Below, piece after piece: positions 22,890 through 34,445 of a stretch of 64,000 nucleotides of DNA. This stretch comes from Diadema setosum (Eukaryota; Echinodermata; Echinoidea; Diadematoida; Diadematidae): positions 29,079,781 to 29,143,780 of the forward strand of contig CM067064.1 in assembly GCA_033980235.1 (NCBI GenBank). The letters run 5' to 3'. Under the pieces are notes generated by a model. The model ran no database searches. It was not told the origin of the DNA and saw nothing but the letters and a program-made list of their open reading frames with translations. A program made the translations under genes and the position numbers. Positions within the stretch are counted from its first letter, which is position 1; each line of letters opens with the position of its first letter.

Positions 22890-24239
22890 GGCGTGAACAG
22901 AAAAAGATTCAAAGCTGAAGAAGACCGTTCAGAATAATATTTGCGCTCACAGACTGAGAAGAAACGCTGACATCGTGAAAGGTACCGTCTATCAGCGCAA
23001 ATAATTTTTGACGTACGAGGTGGAAAACGAGATCGTGAATTCGACAATACAGCAGGTTGTCACGAAGATGTGAGAAATACTGTATACTAAATTCGTGCTG
23101 GTATCCACAGCCTTCAATGTATTCATTGACGGGATACACTCTCGTGGTATGGGGTGCGTTGTTGCTAGTGGTGCCCAGACGCTGAACGGATGAGGGCAGT
23201 GACGTGTAGAGGCAACAAAAGAAAAAGTGCCTTGAATGATCCGTTGTTGCGTAATTCTCTATTATGTACAAACCCTTTTGTCGTTGTTGCTGTTGTTTAC
23301 TTTGCTTTTTTGTGCTGCTTCTTTAGCTCTGCTTGTTGCTATTTGCAATGACGACTCTTACCGCTACATCTTGTTTTAATTCTTTGCGCGGTCGAAGTTA
23401 CACCGAACTCATTCCATTTGGGTGTGAGAAACTACGCCAAGTGTCCAAAATTTGGATAATCATAATAATTAGCAAATAAGTAATACTAGTAAGTCAGTAA
23501 TTTCACCAAGTCCCACTCGTGGAAAATTTGATGGTTCTTTTATTTGGATTCACTTGTCTTTTTTCCCCTTTAATTCCCTTTTTAAGCAGTTTCGCTTGTC
23601 TGTTTTTTCCTTTCACCTTCTCCTCCTCCCTTTCTTCTGTCCTTCGTACCTTCCGTCCATATTCTTCAAACGTGGAAATGTTTGTTTTATGTTATGTTAT
23701 CAGCAGTAATTTCCTGAAGGTGCGATGGAAAGACAGAAATCGTTGCTCCACCTATAAATTAGAACCCTGTGTTCAAATTAGCCCATTATGCTTTCCTCTT
23801 GACTCCACCAAAATCAAAGTACAAAATTTTGTACTGAAGATGTATTTTTCTTCATGTTCATAAGATCAAGTGTTACGTACATTTCTATACCCAAACACTA
23901 AAACGTGTTCATTTCATTTATCTATAGTACTAACATCAGCCACGGCTATTTTTCACTTACTCCGTGCCATGAAAACAAGTATGCACAACATAATAAATCA
24001 TCAATAAAAAAATAACGACAGCAGATGATGAAATTTGAAACGATTGTTGTGAGTTTCATTTACCTTTTATCTAACACATTGATTTTTATCTTCCGTTTTA
24101 CATCTTCTGCGCTTAACTTTCCTAATTTTTTCCTCTCTTTCTTCCTCTCTGTCTCTTCTCTCTCTCTCTCTCTCTCATTCTCTTCATCTCTCTCTCCTTC
24201 TTTCGCTATAATTGTACTTTCTTTCTCTTTCTCTCTCTC
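22890..24239. other. Intergenic stretch upstream of gene D
   Basis: Should contain the promoter and any untranslated exon of gene D. I see no clear promoter motif. An 18-bp perfect palindrome (AGTACAAAATTTTGTACT) lies near 23818. (CT)n sequence is dense at about 24135-24252. Confidence 0.35.
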
Positions 24240-24252
24240 TCTCTCTCTCACT
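24135..24252. repeat. (CT)n-rich tract at the left edge of duplication A
   Basis: Long pyrimidine tract of ct, tctt and ttct units. It ends where similarity to the segment at 32262 begins ('ctctcactctcaca'). Confidence 0.85.
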
Positions 24253-24759
24253 CTCACACGGACTAGAAAAACAAAGGCGGGAAATCTGAAGTTCGGAAAA
24301 AAAGTCTAAAAGCCTCTAAAAGTAAATTGACATCCATGGAGTAGACTTACTTTTCATAGAATCCGATACAATGCATTACATTTTCGTTAATAATATTTTC
24401 TCGATCCAATGTGAAAGAAGTGACCATATCATGGGTCAAATCCGTTGCATAAATATGAAGTGAAGAACGTGGCTGATCACATGGTTGCCTGTATCGTGAA
24501 TCTCGAAACGCAAGACCCTTCGTTGGTCCCTCTAAGACTAAGTGTTCTTACATGCTCATAAAATCATGGTAGGTTATATATATACATACATAGCACTGCA
24601 TCATTGTGCGCGTTGTATTATAACTCTTTAGAATTGTGTTAAGGATAAATCTATTAGAAAAAGAACATCAATTTGTGGTATCGACATTCTGAAATTCCCA
24701 CACAATCAAAGTAGTCATTAATTCGTATCACAATAGAAAAAAAGTGAGATAGTCCAAAT

Positions 24760-24779
24760 TTTATTTAAAATCTTTTATT
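24760..24779 (-). terminator. Possible poly(A) signals of gene A
   Basis: Two AATAAA hexamers on the minus strand (24760-24765 and 24774-24779). The second is conserved in copy B (32835-32840), and a related 'acaatataaagtat' flank recurs past gene E near 54263. This would give a 3' UTR of about 1.8 kb, so a nearer site is possible. Confidence 0.3.
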
Positions 24780-25790
24780 TCCAATATAGAGTATTTACAA
24801 TATAAAGTATATTTTACTTTACAAAAGCGTATCCTATAAAATAGTATAATCGCTTACATTTCTGTACGACACAGGTGCAATGTTGTATAGACATCAACAC
24901 TTTGATTTAAAAAATAGTGTCAATAAATCGAAATTTCCGTATTAAATAACTCGTGTGTGATTTTGAAAATTCCACACAACAGGGTCCAAGAAACAGTTTG
25001 TGAATCTGAATGTTAATCTATTGTATTTATATCTAAACTTTCTTAAATGGCAACATATTCATTGTCGACTATCATCCCTCTGGAACATATAATATGCTGA
25101 AATAATGCATTAACATGACCAAAAAGAAAGAAAAAATTATGTTCATAGTTATTGGCAAAACACATCATAATACATCATTGTACATCGTCATGCTGATGTA
25201 AAAGCAAGCGTTGCTATGACAATGAAGCTGAAAATACCAAACCTACAACAGATGACATTGTTCGATGGCACTTTCTAGCTCTTGTGGTTGTGCATGCATA
25301 CTAAAGAGTTTGATTACAAAGATAATTAATTTAGCTCTGTTGTTGTTAATTTGAGATATTTGCTATTAAAGCTGTTAAAGAAAGACAATGAAAACACGAG
25401 GAAGATAATAATAAAAATGTGAGATTTTTTTTTAATCATAGCTTCAGGACTATTCCTTGTCATGTAACAAGAAAGATATCACTGGAAAGGGATAATTTTG
25501 CTTCTATCTGATGATGGACTTACTTTAAAATGTTTAAAAGTGGCGCTTAACTGTTTAACCCGTCGTGTGATCAAAACATGATATTATATTCTTTAATGGA
25601 CTTTTTCCGTCTTACAAATAATTCTTAACAGTGGTTATTGCAAAATGCATTATTATTCCCTCTAATAAGTCACATGACAATGAATATATTAAGATATCGT
25701 TCGCTTACGTTGTTCGTTCGTTGACATGTGCATCACGTCACGAATTCATTTCAAAACAGAGCGGTTTGCAAGTAAGAGGAAGCTGAAGTA

Positions 25791-25918
25791 ATTGCAGCTA
25801 CTATGACAGCTGCTAGGAGACAACCAATCAGCGTTGAACATTTATTTTAAGCTGTAGCTCTAGCAAGTACGATTATTAAAACTAACAACACTTGGCACGC
25901 GATTCTATCAAACTAGTC
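25791..25918. promoter_or_regulatory. 128-bp block identical between duplicates (copy A)
   Basis: Base-for-base identical to 33602-33729, whereas the flanks on both sides differ at many positions. It contains CAGCTG, an inverted CCAAT box (attgg on the minus strand) and 'acttggcacgcg'. It lies in the presumed 3' UTR or downstream region. A regulatory element, a structured 3' UTR element or recent gene conversion are all possible. Confidence 0.35.
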
Positions 25919-26620
25919 TATATCTTCACTATTCCAAAGATATAATACAATGACTCGTCATTTCAAACAATGAAGAATGTAATTTACCGGCAGTGCCAAT
26001 TAGAAAGACCACAAGGGTATGTAATTCATCAAAGGTATTGTAGCCTTCCTTCCACGCTCTCCAGAATAGCAATCAATGACCAAACTAATCAAACGGACAG
26101 AGAGAAGTGCATCGTACAATATATTTGGCAAAGAATGTATTTCGTGAGGTCTTTTTTTCATCTCCCTTCTTGTCATCGACGACAGCGCGCATCATGGATA
26201 AAAACTCAACCTCACGACATCATTACTGTGTCTAGTGTTGTTAATCATGTTCACGAACCATCATCCGCTGCTTGGGTTACAACACAAATGTATCTCTGAC
26301 CAAGACCTCACAATTTATAATATGTAGGTTAAAATGAGTGACACTATACCTGTCATGCTTCAATGACACTGAAAGATTTAACTGGGGCATACGGCACCTC
26401 AACTGATTGCAGTAAACACGATAAGATTATAAGACGGTGATTCCATGCACACTCTAACAGGCTCTGAAATAGAGACACCACGTGTACGAGGGTACGCTAA
26501 TTGGGATGATATGCAAATTTAGGTAAATATACCACATTGCTTATTCAAACGCTAATGTTCGAGCGCACACCATGTTCTCTTTTTAGAGTTAACCGTATTC
26601 TGATGCACGCACAATGCAGG

Positions 26621-28244
26621 CTATCTCTTCTCATGCATTCCAACGGCATCTTCATAAGACGGCGGTGGGGCATCGTAGGAAGACGAAGGACCCGGATTGG
26701 TGAACCCGCCAACCGGTGGGGGCGGCGGGACACCGTACGGCGGCCGATCCCCGGAATAGTTCGTGTTGTAATCATTTCTGTCATAGAAGGAGAAAACAGC
26801 AAAGATGAATATATAACAATACTATATTTCTGTTTTTCTCTCACAATAATTTCGTTACATCTCATTTGCAAAGTCAGCCATGATTAATGGTGAATCAATG
26901 TGTATGTTTTCGAAAGTGATTCTTTAATTAATATGTTATTGTACCATGCAGAAACAGTAGATGAAAGGAAATGAAATTATTGCCTTATGAGTTCCAACTT
27001 CAAAACGTTGACAGAAAAACAAACATCAACTATGTACAACCATTGCTGAATGTTATGAAGAAAATGATAAACGTCATATTATGGAATTATTGTACTATAT
27101 AAGTGTTTACTTCTGACGTATGAGGAATATGATGTGGCACAAAGACTTCCTGTTCATATATGTCATCGGTATGAGCTGAATCTTTATCAAATTTTCATCA
27201 TTAACATGCAAAAATCTAATTTAAGATGCACAATATCAAAATTGTGCCCTACCACTTTTGAAGTTTTGGTCCCATTGTAGTTACAGCCATTAATCTCCTT
27301 TAGAACTGAGAAATAATGAACCACAATTCCGTAATATTTTCACTCATGAAGTGTCTAAGTGTGATGTTGGAGACAATGTATTCAAAGTCTAGTTATCACA
27401 TACTTATACGTTTTTGTTTTTATCCATTAGCCAACTGATCGACTCACCAAGAACATAATTCATCTATAATTTACTAAACGAAGATTACTATACTATTTTA
27501 TCCTTGCCAACAAAATCAATTCGTGAAGGAAAGCCTGTGTATACAGGACAATATAAGATGAAATGAGATGATAGGCGCCTAAGGGTAAAGGTGTGCTACT
27601 CACTCATGGAAGCCGCCAGGCCGTGTAAAACCACCAGGTTGCGTGTATCCACCATGGCCACTCGTCCCTCCACGATGCGCCCAACCACTGTCTGGTGGTT
27701 GTGACATCGGCTCGCCACCTCCCCAAGCACTCTGGGGCTGTATTCCCGAATTATGCTGTGGCTGAAGAGGCCCACATCCATACATGGCATCCCCACCTCC
27801 ACTTCCTCCTCCTCTTCCGTAGGAGTTCGCATAGCTGCTCCGCCGTACCTCTCGCCTGGTGCTCTGGCGCACATCGGTCGTGCTGTGGAAGGTGGAACTT
27901 GTACTACCGCGACGTACACTCATCATACTCCGATAGACGGTCTCGTTGCGACTTCTCTCCATAGTTGACACCAGCCCGCTCACAGTCGGCGGCTGGTGTG
28001 TGGTGGTCACGGTGACCGTCGCCGAGTGTTTCGTTTGCTGCTTCTTCCAAATGGTCAGGGGAATGATGACCATGAAGATCACACCCGACAGGGCCAAGAG
28101 CGAGCCGAGCCAGATGAGGGAGGTCACGACTGATAGGACGACGCCGCTGACGAACAGCCCGATTCCGACCGACACCGTGGCCCTCGTCTGCTGGCGCCGA
28201 CGATACTCGTCCGTGCTCACGTTATCACTGCTGCTGTACCACAT
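26621..28244 (-). CDS. Gene A: two-helix membrane protein, PPSY tail (2 exons)
   Basis: Exon 1 codes 28244-27604 and ends in a consensus donor (GA|GTGAGT). Exon 2 codes 26777-26621 after acceptor 'ctatgacag'. The phase-2 join restores one frame (H-E-N-D-Y), total 798 bases and 265 residues. A short polar N-terminus with E-Y-R-R-R-Q-Q precedes two adjoining helices at about 24-45 and 46-66, followed by W-K-K, so both ends are probably cytosolic. Then come a Thr/Ser/Arg-rich segment, a Gly-rich stretch (R-G-G-G-S-G-G-G), a Gln/Pro/Gly-rich region and, in exon 2, five consecutive prolines and P-P-P-S-Y-E-D-A-V. PPxY followed by acid-x-V is a known kind of WW-domain ligand used by NEDD4-ligase adaptors; that role is inferred. 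The coding exon carries 60 bases of 5' UTR from an acceptor at 28305. Gene B is its near twin. Confidence 0.85.
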
Positions 28245-28304
28245 CGCACTTTTTTCCTCCTCTCTCTCTCTCTCTCGTCACAGCGTGAAAGTCCTCTGAT
28301 TTCA
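28245..28304 (-). promoter_or_regulatory. 5' UTR part of gene A coding exon
   Basis: Acceptor 'tctctacaacag' ends at 28305. The UTR then reads 'cacgctgtgacgag' followed by a (GA)n run into the ATG. The same 'ctgtgac' plus (GA)n layout occurs before B (35925-35984) and C (44960-45006), showing common descent of the leader. Confidence 0.6.
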
Positions 28305-28961
28305 CTGTTGTAGAGAAAATCACGAAACATGTAAAGCAAATCATTCATTGGAGAGAGAAAAAAAACTGTTCTATTCAAACATCTAAAACACAAAAACAGC
28401 AATGAAAGAATTGTGAGAAACTGACTGAGCAACTATGAATCTCAATGGGAAAGGCTTGCTACATGTTTTCATGAATGAATGTTGTGTACAAAATTGAGTA
28501 GGAGGATGGCGAGGTGATCGCATCGGCGCCTCATTTGATTGCACACAGAGACAATGTAGTTTGTGACTTCCACGAACATCGCTCTTTGCTAAAACGTGTT
28601 CACCCTTAAAACTTCCATAATTTTCTCTATTTGAGTCAGGTTTCCAGTAATCTGTCCAGAAACTAAAAGTGTGTGTGTTTACGTGTGCAGGGTTCTCTCT
28701 TCTTGACCCAACCGTGACGTATCTGGTATAAAGTCTCTTTAAAGGTGAACTTCAAGGAATTAGCATCGTGCAACCGTTTTTCAATGTAATTGGGCTGTGC
28801 CAGATGTGCATTCTGTTCTTGCCGAGTAAGAGAAGGTTTTTTTTTTTTCTCGTGGTTGAAATGTGACAATCTGACACATCGGACCCTCACCCCACCCCCA
28901 CCCTTTTGTCGTACTATGCCGTATCAAAGGAAAAGAAGATGATTAACTCGCTAGCCTGACC

Positions 28962-29133
28962 GGGGCACCATTTCATGAAAGTTGTCAACCCTGACAAGTT
29001 GTCAGTCTTTGACAATCACCATAGTAACAGTCAGTGACCTGAGCTTCTCAGCCAATCAAAACCAAGGATTTCACTGATATTGAAAGAGACAGATAACTTG
29101 TCGGGGGCTGATTACTTTCATAAAAGGGTGCCC
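28962..29133. mobile_element. MITE with GGGGCACC ends (copy A)
   Basis: The ends GGGGCACCATTTCATGAAAG and its mirror (ctttcataaaagggtgccc) are inverted repeats, followed inward by 'ttgtcaaccctgacaagttg' and its mirror. No coding capacity. The orthologous insertion is at 36586-36746. The C-lineage locus at 49500-49525 has the joined flanks without the element. Confidence 0.8.
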
Positions 29134-29394
29134 AGGTTTCGAATCCGGAGCTTTCATTGACTGGAGAATCAGACAGGTTACCAAAGGATTGGCACGTGAT
29201 TAAAATTTAGAACCCCGACACTGCAGTCATGAAGGTATACACCTCTGAGAGTTTCGTGCAGTGTTATGGCGTCAACTGGCAACCTATTAATCTTAAAGTT
29301 TATTGTAATTTTGTAGCTGCCTGAACAAGATGATATCCAATAACACGCAGTATTGAGAAATGTGGTTTCCTTTTCTACAAGAATCGAGATACAT

Positions 29395-29507
29395 ACATAT
29401 ATGAATATACTATATACATGTGTATACAATTGTAAATATATATGCATATATATATTTATATACATACATTTGTATATATCTATATGTATATATATATAGA
29501 TATGAAT

Positions 29508-29543
<36 letters not shown>

Positions 29544-30123
29544 CATTAGTATTATTTACCTCACTAAACGATAGCCAGAAGATGACGCGTGGCTGTTGTA
29601 CTGTATTATATAGCCACTTACGTCTTGCAATGCTGCCACATGCTGTATTATCGTCGACAACATAAAAATGTCTAGTTTGATATTATTACAGTCGTCTGTC
29701 ACACAACACTTAAGATGAGGATACTGAATTGGTGTTTTTGTTATATACCTTCATCTCAATTAAAACACGAGTTTGATATGAAATGTATTCAATAATATGC
29801 AATTGATTATGTATATTATTATTGGAATATGTTATGTACAGCTGTAATTACGGATTGATTGATTACACAGTCATTATAGACTCACGCCAGTTAGATTTAT
29901 ATTAGTTTATATATATGAATATATATTTATTAGTGTAGCCATACGAGTGAGTCATTTTTGTATCGTTACAGCCCTGATGAAGGTCCGTTTGGGACCGAAA
30001 GCTCGGCGGCAATAAACAGGCACGTTGACCCTAGCTACGTCCACCTTGCTCTTCTTTTCACACTCAATGTAAATAATGAAGGAGCAACACTGGTACTGTA
30101 AATGGTCGAGACCCCTTCTCGCA

Positions 30124-30186
<63 letters not shown>

Positions 30187-30200
30187 TAGAGAGAGAGAGT
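29395..30200. mobile_element. A-specific insertion with Penelope-like 3' end
   Basis: Absent from copy B, where the flanks meet near 37000. It begins with (TA)-rich sequence (29395-29545) and ends in (TA)n-(GA)n (30126-30200). At 29971-30010 is 'ccctgatga', a 5-bp stem (GGTCC-gtttg-GGACC) and 'gaaagctcg'. This arrangement resembles the ends of Penelope-like retroelements, which are known to carry hammerhead motifs. No reverse transcriptase frame is visible, so the copy is a terminal remnant or a chance resemblance. Confidence 0.4.
29974..30000 (+). ncRNA. Hammerhead-like core motif
   Basis: CTGATGA (29974-29980), a stem of GGTCC against GGACC (29982-29996) and GAAA (29997-30000) are the two catalytic boxes of a hammerhead in the right order. 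One extra A sits between box 1 and stem II, and I could not find convincing stems I and III or a clear NUH cleavage site. Self-cleavage is therefore doubtful. Confidence 0.3.
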
Positions 30201-30640
30201 AGATGAAAGTAGCTCCGGTGTCAATACTTGGGCAGTAAAAGCTTGTTTTGATTTGATGATCTACTCTATAATCAGACCCACACAAAGCCAGTGGTGAAGA
30301 AATGTTTGGCTTATTTACAAACTTGAGAAATAACTTAGTTTCCTGGACAGACTACAGTTAAATATGCCGAGAAATTTCTCAACCGTTTCACAACTTGTCG
30401 AAGGAAGACATGATCACAAGTTGAGTTTATAATATCACTTTCAGCACATTTGAAAATCATTATTTGTAGTGGCGTAATAATCACACTTGAGACCTTGTCG
30501 TACAACAGAGTATTCATACAAAGTACTGTAGCTCGGATACTTTCTTAATATCCTATCTTACATAATGTCTTTGCTGTTCGTCGCGACACCCTTCATAAGA
30601 GAGATAGATCCACCGTCAAATATATGAAACAATGACTTAC

Positions 30641-30990
30641 CCTTCTTACAGTGAGTTGATGAGTTTGTCTGCTAATTCCACGTCACAAACATGTGTACAT
30701 GGCGTCTTAAATCTCCATCACGATGACTGCTGAGACATAGTATACGTGCAGTGGTAGACGAATCATATACAATACAGCCTACCGTGCAATTGCCCTGCCT
30801 TTCACAGGGGTATTCATTTTGTTCATCAGCTTTGCCGTACCTGGTCCGACGGCGTCTTCACAAAAGGCATCCCAGGCGACAATTGTTGTTTACGTCAAAC
30901 ACCATCCATCTCTTGTGTACAGTGTGGAGTAGTTCCGTGATCCCTTGCCCCTGTGTTTTGACATTGGGGGCGCTACACCAGCAGCATGTG
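30641..30990 (-). other. Untranslated first exon and promoter region of gene A
   Basis: A consensus donor (AGGG|GTAAGT on the minus strand) has its exon end at 30641 and is conserved at B (37444) and C (50219), although the surrounding sequence has diverged. That supports a spliced non-coding first exon joined to the acceptor at 28305. Conserved blocks include 'taattccacgtcacaa' and 'caaaaggcatcccaggcgac'. The transcription start is not resolved; 30990 is only where three-way similarity fades. Confidence 0.45.
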
Positions 30991-30996
30991 TTGGGC

Positions 30997-31031
30997 CCAC
31001 TGATCTCCCCTCTTAGAGGGGAGATCAGTGG
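30997..31031. repeat. Perfect 35-bp palindrome, A-specific
   Basis: Arms CCACTGATCTCCCCTCT and AGAGGGGAGATCAGTGG are separated by one T. The palindrome is flanked by direct TTGGGCC repeats (30991-30997 and 31032-31038). Copy B has a single TTGGGCC at 37836-37842 and no palindrome, so this is a clean insertion with duplication of flanking bases. Confidence 0.85.
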
Positions 31032-31674
31032 TTGGGCCAGCTTGTTTTGAGTATACTGAACAAGCTAAACATCTGTGCAAGCACAAGTAATGTACTTGTG
31101 TTGTCGTACCATTATTAACATAGTTATACCACTTCACTTATAACTGGTTTATTCTTTGAATAAGACTGTATTAATATTCTACAGATGGTAACTTTACATT
31201 CGATGAGAAACGATATAAACAATTATTCATTCCATCATGAGATAAACCTTTGAATGGTATCATTAGTCATTTTGTTTATGTAACCATACTTTACCGTATG
31301 ATATTTCAACAGTAGATGACTAGATCGTGGTTATTTTTCTCCTAATTGTGCAAACGACTAGCTAACAATTACGATTCAGTTGGTAGATCCATATCAGTTG
31401 GAAATTTTCTTAAAGAATTGCGTTTTTTAGATCCAGAAAGCTTGAATAATCTGATGGCAAGGGAAGATAAAGGGAAGATAAAGGGAAGTAAACAAGGCGG
31501 CACATGGCGCCAGGAATGGGAGACGCCGTTACTATCTAATTTACAGAAATAGAACATGTTTATAGCCCTACTAGGTCGTTAATACTGAAAATTCGGAATT
31601 ATCGTAGTATGTGCTGCGATTCTTATCTATTTCCCCTCTCTGCTTTATCAACAGGATAATATTCAGTGGCAAAA

Positions 31675-31810
31675 TCTTCGAGTGATCCCTGACGTCACTC
31701 GAAAATGAGTGAAAATGAGCATTTTCACTCAAAATTCACTCCAATTTCACTCGAAATTCACTCTTTTTTGTATTCACTCTTTTTAGAGTGAAAATTTTCA
31801 CTCGATTTTT
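31675..31810. repeat. TTCACTC word array at the A/B junction
   Basis: At least eight copies of TTCACTC or its complement GAGTGAA in about 130 bases, forming inverted halves ('tcactcgaaaatgagtg' to the left, 'agagtgaaaattttcactcg' to the right). It lies outside both duplicated segments. Confidence 0.7.
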
Positions 31811-31818
31811 TTAGAGAG

Positions 31819-32212
31819 TATACTTAACATGCAGTGTGTGGATGAAACAAAAAAAAATCAAATTCAAATACATGTAAATCACGGTTCTCACCTTTTCAAA
31901 ATAGAAATAACATTACGCCAATTTGAATGAACATGTTTGGAATTTGACTGCCCATACGCGAAATTGAATGACTGAAATACCATTTTCCGCCAGTGCTGGC
32001 GAATTTGAATGACTGAAGAGCACGTGCCAATTTGAATGCCCGTTTTACGAATTCGAAAGACACATGTGCGAATTTCATTGATCGAAATGCTAAATTGAAC
32101 GAACAAGTTGCAATTTTGAATGACAGAATGTGCAGTGACGAGGATTTCCGCTAAATTGAATGAACCTTTTATCAAATGGACTGACAAAAGTGCGAAATTG
32201 GCCGGGAAAACC
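31819..32212. mobile_element. Word-array TIR element, truncated copy 2
   Basis: Matches the right-hand 390 bases of the element at 8884-10089 with only about ten differences in the last 320 bases by eye. It ends in the same CCGGGAAAACC followed by TA. The left end and middle are missing. It occupies the space between duplications A and B. Confidence 0.85.
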
Positions 32213-32589
32213 TATACTACTTTATTACTTTATACCTATATTGTCCTTTCTTTCTTTTTTTTCTCTCTCTCACTCTCACATGGACTAGAAAAACAAAGGC
32301 GGGAAATCTGAAGTTCGGAAAAAAAGTCTAAAAGCCTCTAAAAGCAAATTAACATACATGAAGTAGACTTACTTTTCATAGAATCTGATACAATGCATTA
32401 CATTTTCGTTAATAATATTTTTCTCCATCCAATGTGAAAGAAGTGACTATATCATGGGTAAAATCCATTGCATAAATATGAAGTGAAGAAGGTGGCTGAT
32501 TACATGGTTGCCTGTATCGTGAATCTCGAAACGCAAGACCCTTCATTGGTCCCTGTAAGTGTTCTTACACGCTCATAAAATCATGGTAG

Positions 32590-32649
<60 letters not shown>

Positions 32650-33601
32650 GCAATAGCACCGTATCATTGTACGCGTTGTATCATAACTCTAGAATTGTGT
32701 TGAGGATAGATCTATTACAAAAAGAACATCAATGTGTGGTATCGACATTCTGAAATTCCCATATAATCAAAGTAATCATTAATTTATATCACAATAGAAA
32801 AAAATTGAGAGAATCAAAATTCTGCTTAAAATCTTTTATTTACAATATATAGTATTTACAATATAAAGTATACTTTACTTTACAAAAGCGTATCCCGTAA
32901 AATAGTACAATCGCTTACATTTCTGTACGACACAAGTGCATTGTTGTATAGACATCAACACTTTGATTTAAAAAATAGTGTCAATTAAATCGAAATTTCC
33001 GTATCAAATAACTCGTGTGTGATTTTGAACGTAAAATTCCAAACAACAGGGTCCAAGAAACAGTTCGTAAATCTGAATATAAATCTTTTGTATTTATATC
33101 TAAACTTTATCTAAACTAAACTGAAACTATCAAGCCTACAATAGATGACATCGTTCGATGACACTTTCTAGCTCTTGTGGTTATGCATGAATATTAAAGA
33201 GTTTGATCACAAAGATAATTTAACCCTGTTCTTGTTGATTTGAGCTATTTGCTATTAAAGCTGAAAAAAAAGAAACCCCCAAAGATAATAACAAAAGCGT
33301 GAGATATTCTAATTATAGCTTCATGACTATTCTTTATTATGTAACAAAAGAGATATCACTAGAAAGGGTCCATCTGATGATGGGCTTACTTTGAAATGTT
33401 TAATCCATCGTGTGATTAGAATATGACAAAATATATTCTTTAATGGACTCTTTCTGTCTTACAAATAATATTTAACACTAGTTTTTGCAAAATGCATCCT
33501 TACTCCCTTATATCATTCGCTTATGTTGTTCGTTCGTTGACATTTGCAGCACGTATTCATTTCAAAACAGAGCGGTTTGCAAATAAGAGGAAGCTGAAAT
33601 G

Positions 33602-33729
33602 ATTGCAGCTACTATGACAGCTGCTAGGAGACAACCAATCAGCGTTGAACATTTATTTTAAGCTGTAGCTCTAGCAAGTACGATTATTAAAACTAACAAC
33701 ACTTGGCACGCGATTCTATCAAACTAGTC
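33602..33729. promoter_or_regulatory. 128-bp block identical between duplicates (copy B)
   Basis: Partner of 25791-25918; see that entry for content. Confidence 0.35.
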
Positions 33730-34445
33730 CATATCTTCACTATTACAAAGATATAATACAAAGACTCGTCATGTCAAACAATAAAGAATGTTATTTACCG
33801 GCAGTGACAATTAGAAAGACGCTAAAGTTATGTGATTCATTAAAGGTATTGTAGCCTTCCTTCCACGCTCTCCAGAATAACAATCAATGACCAAACTAAT
33901 CAAATGGACAGAGAGAAGTGCATTGTACAATATATTTGGCAATAAATATATTTCGTGAAGTCTTTTTTTTATCTCTCTTCTTGTCATCAACGACAGCGCG
34001 CATCTTGGATAAAAACTCAACCTCACAACGTCATTACTGAGTCTTGTGTTGTTAATCATGTTCACGAGCCATCATCTGCTGCTAGGGTTACAACACATAT
34101 ACAATGTATCTCTGACCCAGACCTCACAATTTATAGGTTAAAATGAGTGACACTATACCTGTCACGCTTCAATGACACTAGAAAATATAACTAGGGCATA
34201 CAGCATCTCAACTGGTTGCAGTATAAACACGATAAAATTTTAAGACGGTGATTCCATGCATACTCTAACAGGCTCTGAAAAAGAGACACCAGGTACGAGG
34301 ATACGCTTATGGATATCAAGTGTAATTGGAATGATACAAACATGTCGGTAAATATACCACATTGATTATTCAAACGTTAATGTTCGAGCGCACACCATTT
34401 TCTCTTTTTAGAGTTAACCGTATTCTGATGCACGCACAATGCAGG

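Larger units (their letters stand above)
24240..31660. repeat. Segmental duplication, copy A (about 7.4 kb)
   Basis: Direct repeat of 32262-38465. It starts at 'ctcactctcacacggactag' and ends near 'ctgctttatcaacagg'. Similarity runs through the 3' flank, both coding exons, the first intron, the untranslated exon and beyond. Copy A carries about 800 extra bases at 29395-30200 and a 42-base palindromic insertion at 30997-31038 that copy B lacks. It also has roughly 250 extra bases near 25060-25220. Confidence 0.9.

Noticed and set aside
26537..26887. 116-codon plus-strand frame opposite gene A exon 2
   Set aside because: Overlaps the better-supported minus-strand exon and its intron; the copy-B counterpart differs at its end.
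27695..28299. Plus-strand open frames opposite gene A (and 35309-35979 opposite gene B)
   Set aside because: Shadows of the GC-rich coding exons; they lack family features and differ in frame between the two copies.
31346..31552. 68-codon plus-strand frame
   Set aside because: The duplicate in copy B (38160-38350) is disrupted by a T run and indels, so the frame is not under coding constraint.
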